A stretch of 64,000 nucleotides of DNA from Schizochytrium sp. TIO01 (Eukaryota > Sar > Bigyra > Thraustochytrida > Thraustochytriidae): the NCBI GenBank assembly GCA_004764695.1, contig SMSO01000025.1, positions 3,752,102 through 3,816,101 of the forward strand. Reading direction: 5' to 3'. A program made the translations under genes and the position numbers. A model generated the notes under the pieces. It was not told the DNA's origin. It did not search any database and worked only from the letters and a program-made list of their open reading frames with translations. This document shows, piece after piece, positions 56,449-64,000 of the stretch (its first letter is position 1; the number at the start of each line of letters is the position of its first letter).

Positions 56449-59400
56449 CTAATTTTCTTCTAGACTGAGGTTCCCAAACATGTCAGCATCCAGATCTTCC
56501 TCGTCTAGATTTTGGCTTGCATTGTCTCTAGGAGAAGTAGAATCTACGATACTTTCCCCGTTTGTTTGCACAGTTTTTGGTGTGTCAACTGCTTTATTCG
56601 TTCTTTCAGGAGCAACGTATTTTTCAGACGTCTTAGTTTTATTGTTGGCGATTGGAGATGTCAAAAAAGGAATTTTACTTTGGGCTAATGGGGTTGGGGT
56701 CGACATCCCAAAATCAATGCTAGCCATGATGGCATCTACTTCTTCCTTACTCTCAAGTATACTCAAATATGGGGGGGCAAAAGCTTCGCTCTTTTCTACT
56801 TTATCTGGCTCACCAGACACCAGATTGGGATCATTGGTAAATGCAATCGGTCTTGTCGTATTAATATCAGAGTCAGAGCCACCAATTTCATCATCCTCAG
56901 GTATACAAAATTCTGAAGAACTATTATCCCCATTGCTTATGATATATTTAGTGTGCCTACCAGCCGGGGAAGCTGCAAATGGGAGTTTGTTTTTGGCGAG
57001 CGGGGTTGGTGTTGTCACACCAAAATCAATACTCTCCATGATAGCATCCACAGTATCTCCGTCCTCATCCTCAAAAATGCTCAAAAAAGGAGCATTGTCA
57101 GAATTTTGATGGATCGTTGGCAAATTTACATGCGCAGGAGAACCAGGGAATGCAAATGTACTTTGAGCAAGTGGAGTTGGTGTGCTCATTCCAAAATCAA
57201 TACCTTCCATTATTGCATCTACATCAGCGTCATTGTTTGTAAACGAATCAAGATATAACGGCTCAGGTATATCATCCGGTTTTTCTTGACTGCTATTCTC
57301 TTCATTAAGGCATGCATTGATATCTAACTTGTTTTCTGACAAGCCTTTTTGAGAACTCTGAGCGCTATTCAATTTAGGCTTCGAAAGATACTTCTCAGCA
57401 AATTCGATCTCAGTCATTGCTTTGACTTGATCCTTGCTCCCGGTTTCGTTAAATGGTGTTACTTCATTTGAAGGATCGTCGGTCGTCCCCATAGCGCAGA
57501 TAACTTCCCAATCTTGATTCTGATTAATGTCTTCATCCGATTCAATTGCATTGGTTTTTAGATTTATCGACAAAGTTACATTAGAGTCCGTAGAAGCTAG
57601 GAGAGTGTGGCTTGTTGAAAGAAGCGGAGCTTCATGAACTTTCGCGAGAGTATCCACATGAGGGAGTCGAACCTCCTGTAAAGGGAATGCTTTTTTAATA
57701 GCCGACGAATCGATACCATCTAGCATCCGAGGGGTTGTAGAACTAGACAGATCCTCCTCAATATGAACAATTTCATCAATCTCTGCATCCACAGAATAGT
57801 TTTGACCCATAAAATTATCTAAGTGAGCAATCTTCTCTACCGAGTCATGAGATGCATTGCTGAAACGTCGGACAGGCTGACCGGGCACGATAGGTTCTAT
57901 TTTATGTTTAACCACAGAGTCATTTTTACCTGGACTTGTTGGGTCTAACGCCGAATCGACATCCTCCCAGTCATCCTCAAACATACAAAGACTTTGTTGC
58001 TGTGATTCTCGAGACAGTGTGCAATCTAAATCAATCTCATCAAACAGTTGATTATCGCCATTACTTTCCTCCGACTTTGTCGAATTCGTTTGTAATTGAC
58101 TGCCCGGTGAAGCTTGCTCTGTGGTAAAATCCACCACCCATTTTCTGTTTACCAGCTCGGAAGACATATGATTCCCTTGAGTACTCACAAAAGCTTCTGT
58201 AGCTGTATTGTTTGCCATTTTTTGACTTAATTGGTTCTCATCAAGGCTATCCTTGGCTTCCGCATGTTGCATAATAGATGTAGAGGCCTCTGGGACGTCG
58301 CCCGTAGTCCCAGCCAGCGCCGTTTGTTGACTTCGACCCTCCTTGGGAGCATGCAGCGGTAAGCTACTTTCAAGTGTAGATGATCGAGAAGAGTGAACGC
58401 AACTACCGGAATTGAATAGTTCTTGAAGTTCTACGGGGAGCCCGGCAATCTCTTCCGCCCTCTCTTGCGCTTTTCGTTTATCCTTTTTGACTTGTAAGTC
58501 TTTGTTTTGTAGTTCTAAGCGGCGATTGAAGGAAGCATGACTCTTTATGATAAACTCAGTACGCTGATCATATAGTTGCGACATCTTTTCTACACGGTAA
58601 GCATCAGCGTTTAGACTTGCCTCATAACGAGCTTGTGCAGCTGCTGTTTCAATCGCAGCAGCAATTTGTTTCTGCTTCCTGCTTTTCATAGATTTTTTAG
58701 AAATGACAGACACTTTTTTATTCCCTGCACGTCGTTTTGTTGGCAGTTTCTTAGAAGTTTTGGTTGATAACTTTGTAGATCCCATTTGAGATGTAGAGTT
58801 TCGATCTCGTGCTTTCGGCGGAGCTGACCGAGGTCTTCGGCGAGTATTTGCCATCTCCATGACGAAAACTGGTTGGTTAGGGATAACTTGGGATGATCTC
58901 TTAACCTTGAGATCGCGAAACGCTTCTAGAATAGTTGCGTCATGCCCCCAGCATTCTAGTCGATGATGCCGAGGGGAATCAGTTCCACGTCCATTATCTT
59001 CATACGATTCAGCAATTTGGATGCCTCGGATATTGCGAAGCTTCGTCCGTGGTGTAATAGGGAGAGAGTCTAGGGAAAGAAGCAAAGTCATTGTTTCATC
59101 AAAAACTTCCTCTAGATCACACGCCTCGTATAGCCTTCGAGATTTTTCATATGCTGTTGGATTCACATGTTGGTGAAGAATAGGAATTCGGTGAATGGTG
59201 GGGCCTTTCCTGCCACTAGAATATGGTCTTTGTCGTTGATTATGTTCAACAAAACCTTGTTCTTTAGAGTCTATGTGCTCCTTTTTCTTGTGTTCAGAGC
59301 TTTGTTTGGGCTTGGTTGTGGAGAAGTTAATCTCTGGTGACGCTTTTCGCTTCTTGGGTTTTTGGCGTGCAGCACTACTGCACTTTCCATCATGGAGAGT

Positions 59401-59565
59401 TTTTTTTAAAGTAATTGCTGACTTTGCAGGAGCTGTGCTTGTTGTTTCGTAGACCGCCATAAGAGTTGAATCTTCAGCTTGCACATCTGAGCGTTGAAGA
59501 TCCTCGAGCCAAGCTCTGGCTCGCAGCAGAGACATAGGATGGCCAACAGCAGCTTTGGCCACCAT
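56449..59565 (-). CDS. Unidentified 1038-residue protein with three TPTP-motif repeats
   Basis: A complete single-exon frame with a clear ATG (59565), but I recognise no family. The N-terminal part (about 1-130) is basic and low-complexity. Residues about 135-235 look folded, with a LEEVFDETMTLLLSLDSLP stretch. Residues about 285-375 are strongly charged and helix-rich (KQKQIAAAIETAAAQA ... KKDKRKAQERAEEI), a likely coiled coil. The C-terminal half is acidic and disordered and carries three copies of a motif with core VDAIMxxIDFGxxTPTPLA at about 57131-57226, 56962-57051 and 56648-56743. Each copy ends about ten residues later in an SP dipeptide. TP and SP are proline-directed kinase sites and the I-D-F-G core is hydrophobic, so a docking or phospho-regulated binding motif is plausible. 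There is no signal peptide or membrane helix. Confidence 0.88.
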   Translation of the reverse strand: MVAKAAVGHPMSLLRARAWLEDLQRSDVQAEDSTLMAVYETTSTAPAKSAITLKKTLHDGKCSSAARQKPKKRKASPEINFSTTKPKQSSEHKKKEHIDSKEQGFVEHNQRQRPYSSGRKGPTIHRIPILHQHVNPTAYEKSRRLYEACDLEEVFDETMTLLLSLDSLPITPRTKLRNIRGIQIAESYEDNGRGTDSPRHHRLECWGHDATILEAFRDLKVKRSSQVIPNQPVFVMEMANTRRRPRSAPPKARDRNSTSQMGSTKLSTKTSKKLPTKRRAGNKKVSVISKKSMKSRKQKQIAAAIETAAAQARYEASLNADAYRVEKMSQLYDQRTEFIIKSHASFNRRLELQNKDLQVKKDKRKAQERAEEIAGLPVELQELFNSGSCVHSSRSSTLESSLPLHAPKEGRSQQTALAGTTGDVPEASTSIMQHAEAKDSLDENQLSQKMANNTATEAFVSTQGNHMSSELVNRKWVVDFTTEQASPGSQLQTNSTKSEESNGDNQLFDEIDLDCTLSRESQQQSLCMFEDDWEDVDSALDPTSPGKNDSVVKHKIEPIVPGQPVRRFSNASHDSVEKIAHLDNFMGQNYSVDAEIDEIVHIEEDLSSSTTPRMLDGIDSSAIKKAFPLQEVRLPHVDTLAKVHEAPLLSTSHTLLASTDSNVTLSINLKTNAIESDEDINQNQDWEVICAMGTTDDPSNEVTPFNETGSKDQVKAMTEIEFAEKYLSKPKLNSAQSSQKGLSENKLDINACLNEENSSQEKPDDIPEPLYLDSFTNNDADVDAIMEGIDFGMSTPTPLAQSTFAFPGSPAHVNLPTIHQNSDNAPFLSIFEDEDGDTVDAIMESIDFGVTTPTPLAKNKLPFAASPAGRHTKYIISNGDNSSSEFCIPEDDEIGGSDSDINTTRPIAFTNDPNLVSGEPDKVEKSEAFAPPYLSILESKEEVDAIMASIDFGMSTPTPLAQSKIPFLTSPIANNKTKTSEKYVAPERTNKAVDTPKTVQTNGESIVDSTSPRDNASQNLDEEDLDADMFGNLSLEEN
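56648..57226 (-). repeat. Three-copy protein motif (VDAIM-IDFG-TPTPLA)
   Basis: Copies at 57131-57226, 56962-57051 and 56648-56743, spaced about 172 and 307 bp apart. All 20 core positions align without gaps, while the spacers are unrelated. The DNA is only moderately similar, so conservation is at protein level. Confidence 0.9.
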
Positions 59566-60071
59566 TGTGCGTGGATTTGCTCAGGCCAGTCAATCCGAGG
59601 CTTTTACAATGAGATATGCAAGTCTTCGATACACCCAGATTGAATATCTTGCAAAATGACTTGCTTGGGCCATTCACAGTGCTCTCCTTTGACTCAACTA
59701 TCTATTGAAGAAGCTTTGTGCATCGCCGCGCGACCGAAGTTATAAGTTCACATTCTCGTAAGAAGGGTGTGTACTACTACTATCACTGCTAGTGGTACTC
59801 AAGGGATTGTCATTTTTGACGACCTTTTCTTAAAACACAAAGTCTCCCTTGTTCTTGTGGATATGTTAGGGCAGATACAAAAAACAAAACAAAAACAAAA
59901 ACATTATAATGTTTTCAATTCTATCACTAACGCAACGTGTATGAACAACAAACACGAAGAGAGAAGCATATATTCATGGCCTATCGCGGATCCGTATTCT
60001 ACAATTTGTAATTTGGAGGAAAGGTTTCAGGTATCCCTATGGGTACCAAGTCGATTTGCACATTACAGTGT
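59566..60071. other. Short intergenic region
   Basis: This separates the start of the 1038-residue protein gene from the stop of the NRPS-like gene (both minus), so it holds the 3' end of the latter and the promoter of the former. An AC/AAAC-rich stretch lies at 59878-59900. No gene is seen. Confidence 0.6.
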
Positions 60072-60363
60072 TTATTCAAAGGTGAAGAAGGTTTCACTAT
60101 CTTGAGAAGGAGGGGGCAGAAACTCACAACGAATCATACAATCCATTGCAACTTGGCTCAAGACCTCTCGAGGTGGATAATTCACATCAATCAGAGGGTC
60201 TACTGCAAATCTGACACGACAACTTGGCTCCATCGCACCTGCGTCTGCAGCAAACATCGGGAGAAGAGGATGAAGAGCATTTGCGGGCTCATCCTTATCC
60301 AGCACTGCAGCTAATTGACGTCGGGATGGCGGTGCTGCATTTGACGACTTTGACGAAACTGCT

Positions 60364-60394
<31 letters not shown>

Positions 60395-60438
60395 TAGGGC
60401 CAGATTCTGCACGTTTCAAAAGATGCTGCTGCTGCTGC

Positions 60439-60486
<48 letters not shown>

Positions 60487-63400
60487 TGCTGGGATGGATC
60501 TTTAGCCTGCCGCAGAGTCTGTCCTAACAACGAGGCTCGTGGCTCTAACATTGGAACGGATGTAGAAGTCTGGAAAACAGAGACAGGCTTAGAGGCCAGA
60601 GAAGACGATGACGCTGTGGTAAACGGAGCTTGGCCACTTACGCTATCAGGATATGACTCGTCATCTGATGACGAGGAGGAGGATGAAGAGGATGTCGAGG
60701 TAGCTGACACGGCACGAGCTGGGTGGTCGAGGGGGCCACTTAAGTCACCCTCGGCATGCTCTCCAGGAGGCTTTTGCGTAGCAACACCTTTAGATTCAGA
60801 ATCACGCACATTTGCTCCAACAGCTGTCTGCTCCTTGACAGCACGAAGCAAGCGTCCTCGCCAATCTACATAGGGAATCAGCTCACAATTAAAACCTGTG
60901 GAAGATACCCAGTCAAAGTACTCAGGAAGGTACCATGGGTCGGGATGACACATGTTGAAAGCGCGTCCCTCAACTTGCGAATGGGCCTCCGGAAGGGTCA
61001 ACAACTTTATCATCGCGCGACATACAAAGTCCACCGGATTCATATCCATTACCCAATCTAAAACAGGCGCTGCTTGAAGCTGTAGGCAGCCCTTGAGGAA
61101 GAGACACATAAAATCGCCAAAACTTGCCATACCAGTGACAGAATGACCAGTAATGCGACCAGGTCTAAAAATGCATGTAGGAAGACCGCGATTTTGAGCT
61201 TCACGAACAAGATGCTCTGCAACCCATTTGGTTTGTGCATAGCCTTCAAGAAGGTGAAGGTCTTTACTGTCTGGGAGGGGGGCATCCTCGGCAAACTCAA
61301 CAATCTCTTTATTTTCTGGGCTTGTTTTAGACTCACCATCTGCACCATGAGGAGGTGCAAAAACAGACAGAGTCGAGACATGTAGCATATTAATGCGCCT
61401 GTCCTTTCGCGCGCATGCCAAACGAAGAACCTCCTGAGTACCACCAACGTTGACCGCGCGCAGACGTTTGTAGGGGAAGAGCGAGTGAACATAAGCTCCA
61501 GCATGGACAATCACATCTAGCTCTTGCGCTATTCTCTCAAAATCGTGCTTTGGCATTCCGAAGCGTTCCATCCCAAGATCTCCACGAAGCACCAAAATAC
61601 GCTGTTGTTGCTGAGTTTGCTGCTGCTGAGGCGTCTGAGTTTGCTGCTGCTGTTGTTGTTGAGATTGGAATGATTGTTGAGACTGAGTTTGTAAAGATTG
61701 CTGCTGCTGCGAAACAACGTCCCCAGCACTTGACCAATCCAAGTGAGAATCTTCAAAAGTGCCTATACTAGGCATGGTGTCTTCAGTGTAAAGATTGAAC
61801 TTCAGAAAGATCTCTCGAAGTTTCCCAAGTGCTTTTGATGCACTATCTGCCCTAACTAGGCAAACGATTGTAAGCTCAGGACGGCTTTCAGCCAAGGTTT
61901 CCAAAATTTGATGCACAAGGAACGCACCGAGGAAACCTGTCGCACCAGTCACAAAGATGCGTGACCACGTGTCAGGCAAACTCTTATCAAGAACACTACC
62001 TTCTTGTGGGCGGATGTCTTGATCAAGAATGCATTCAACCTCTGGGTCAAATCCAAGAGGATAATCCACATCAGGGGTTGGCGCGGTGTTCGCTCGTCCG
62101 GCAGAATCTCCACCTTCAGTGCGCGCCGCAACAGCAGCGGCCATACCTTCAATAGATGGGTCAGCGAAAAAGACTGAAATCGGCAGGTCTACACCAAGGT
62201 TCTCTTGGACCATCGCAAGCAGCTGTGTAGCTGCAAGAGAATGCCCACCAAGATCGAAAAAGTTATCATGGATACTAATTGACTGTAAACCCAGCGTTTC
62301 TTTCCACAGGTCTGCGATAACAACTTCCTCCATGGACCTTGGCGCAACAAGAGCTCGAAGTGCTTGGCCATGTGCATCATGGGCACTTTCTGTAGGGGGT
62401 GGTAGGGCCCGACGATCAATCTTACCATTTGCTGTTAATGGTAGTTCGTCCATGAAAACCCATGCAACAGGAACCATATATGAAGGAAGTTTGTCCTTCA
62501 CCAAACTCTGTAAAGCGTGGATTCGCTCTACTTCACCATAGGTATCTTCTTCAGATTCTGAAGAAATAACAACGTAAGCACATAGTCGCTGCTGACCAGG
62601 CACATCCTCTCGTGCAACGACACACGCTTCAAGAACACTAGGATGCTGCTTAAGAACTGATTCAATCTCGCCTAATTCCACGCGCATGCCGCGGATTTTG
62701 ACCTGAAAGTCAACACGACCTATGAACTCGATATTGCCGTCGCGTTGAAAGCGCACACGATCTCCAGTACGATAGAGCTTAGAACCCTTCAGATAGGCCA
62801 GTTCAGGTGTGTGCTCTACAATAGCAGCTATTGATTGAGGAAAATCAATGAATCGATCTCGCGTAAGCTCAGGACGGCCAAAGTAGCCGCGCGCAAGGCC
62901 AGGTCCTGCAATGCAGAGTTCTCCCGCGACCAGGGCGGGGACTGGCTCAAGGAACTCGTCAAGAACGAAAGCTGCAAAGTTATCAAGTGGTTTTCCAATG
63001 CATGGGGCCAGAACAGCCTTTTGGTTCTGTAGTCCCTTGGTCGATAGAAGGAGTGAGTTTGTGACAAAATAGGTACACATAATTGTACCTTCCGATGGCC
63101 CATAATGGTTATCCAGACGAAAAGGCACAGTGGAAAGGACATCACGAGGTACGTGCAGTTTATCACCACCACCGTACACAACGCGAAGGCTTGATGGCCA
63201 CTGCTGTGAAGTTGATGACTTTGTACGTAGAAAGACCTCTAGAAGCGGGGTGGGGAGCAAAGAGACCGTGATGCGGTCATTATGAAGACATGTGCGCAAT
63301 GCATGAAGATCCTTCTTTTGCTCATCCTCAACAAAGTGCACGGAGGCGCCCACTGAGAGGAAAGGCCAGATCTCAAGACCAACAGGGTCAAAGGCTGAGC

Positions 63401-64000
63401 CGACAAGCTGTGAAGCACGGTCTTTGTTTGAGAGTTCATAAATTCGAACATGCCAGTTGATGAGATTGACCATCGATCGATGCTCCACGAGAACGCCTTT
63501 GGGATTTCCAGTACTCCCTGAAGTATAAATCATGTATAACGTGCTACGAGAACCATGCCATTGCTGAGCATTTGAGCCCCATGACGAAGAAGCTGGCGGG
63601 GGTAAATTTGTCACTGCTCGGATCGCTCCAAACGCTCGCTCAACCTTACTTGCAATGCGATCCCAGCGCAAGTCAACAGGAATAATTAGCGGGAGATTTG
63701 GGATACTCTCGAGGCCCTGATGGCTTAACAGTTGCAATGAATGCCGATCGCAGAGAAGAACACGCATCTGCGAATCCTTGAAAACATAGGTAAGGCGTTC
63801 TTGCGGCCAGGAAACATCCATAGGAACGTAAGCGCCTCCAGCTTTTGCAACAGAGAGCATACCCAAAATCATGTTGGGTGAACGCTCCATAAACAAGCCC
63901 ACATTCACTGAAGGTTCAACCCGACAGCGGTAACGCAAGTAGCGCGCAAGCATGTTTGCTCTTGCATTCAGCTCGCCGTAGGTCCAAGTCCTACCTCGCC
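60072..64000 (-). CDS. NRPS-like enzyme: adenylation, carrier and thioester-reductase domains (5' end beyond window)
   Basis: The frame is open to the window edge. Upstream of the first in-window ATG (63953) it reads TWTYGELNARAN, the A1-A2 region of an adenylation domain, so the true start lies past base 64000. Adenylation motifs follow in order: A3 YTSGSTGNPKG (about 63500), A4 FDPVGLEIW, A5 NHYGPSEGT (about 63100), A7 LYRTGDRVRF, A8 GRVDFQVKIRG and A10 LTANGKIDR (about 62420). A carrier domain with DLGGHSL (serine for phosphopantetheine, about 62250) and a reductase domain with GATGFLG (about 61940) and the YxxxK pair in YAQTKW (about 61235) follow. There is no condensation domain. Such A-T-R enzymes activate a carboxylic or amino acid and release it as an aldehyde or alcohol. 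The substrate cannot be read from the sequence. The reductase is interrupted by polyQ tracts (61585-61712; 60424-60492; 60369-60395) and a Ser-rich region. Confidence 0.92.
60369..60492. repeat. CAG/CAA runs encoding polyglutamine in the NRPS-like gene
   Basis: Two mixed CAG/CAA tracts, about 9 and 23 codons, separated by a short HLLKRAESGPK segment. The mixture of CAG and CAA codons should make them less prone to slippage than pure CAG. Confidence 0.9.
61585..61712. repeat. Gln-rich insertion tract in the reductase domain
   Basis: About 40 codons, mostly CAA/CAG with ACT, TCT and CCT, inserted between the DLDWSS-like segment and the RILVLRGDLG strand of the reductase. Confidence 0.85.

Overview
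The window is nuclear DNA from a microbial eukaryote. The genes are long and mostly uninterrupted. The few introns I could define are short GT-AG introns. Repeat-rich blocks of many kilobases separate the genes. The protein content (ankyrin fusions with TBC, FYVE and PH domains, a myosin with a C-terminal FYVE finger, a CatSper-like channel, CXC and CCT transcription factors, and a KYKGREEELL-type C-terminal tail on the TBC protein) fits a flagellate-forming stramenopile. A labyrinthulomycete (thraustochytrid-like) is my best guess, but that is inference: no rRNA, tRNA or other taxonomic marker was found.

Layout. 1-13.2 kb is gene-poor: microsatellites, AT-rich islands and no convincing gene. 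It ends at a decayed copy of the C-terminus of the complex I subunit NDUFS2/Nad7 (13237-13542, minus). 14.8-26 kb holds a single-domain CatSper-like cation channel (minus), a TBC RabGAP with ankyrin repeats and a degenerate FYVE-like finger (plus), and a large CCT-domain protein with an unusual 11-residue repeat array (minus). 26-37.3 kb is a second gene-poor block with microsatellites, a sharp GC/AT boundary, a 4 x 27 bp tandem repeat and a dispersed CACCTACCTAC-type motif. 37.3-64 kb is gene-rich: GINS subunit SLD5 (minus, three exons), a two-CXC LIN54/TSO1-type factor (plus), a 2467-residue myosin with IQ, coiled-coil, Sfi1-like, ankyrin and FYVE parts (minus), a PH-ankyrin protein (plus), a eukaryotic chorismate mutase fused to a shrunken prephenate-dehydratase-like segment and an ACT domain (minus, two exons), an unidentified 1038-residue protein with three copies of a TPTP-containing motif (minus), and an NRPS-like adenylation-carrier-reductase enzyme whose 5' end lies beyond base 64000 (minus).

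How they may work together. No operon or biosynthetic cluster is evident. Functions range over DNA replication (SLD5), transcription (CXC, CCT), phosphoinositide-linked membrane traffic and motility (TBC-ANK-FYVE-like, PH-ANK, myosin-ANK-FYVE), ion signalling (CatSper-like), aromatic amino-acid synthesis (chorismate mutase fusion) and secondary or amino-acid metabolism (NRPS-like reductase). The most novel items are the chorismate mutase/degenerate PDT/ACT fusion, the myosin with Sfi1-like repeats, the CCT protein's 11-mer array, the triplicated TPTP motif, and the polyQ tracts inserted into a reductase domain.
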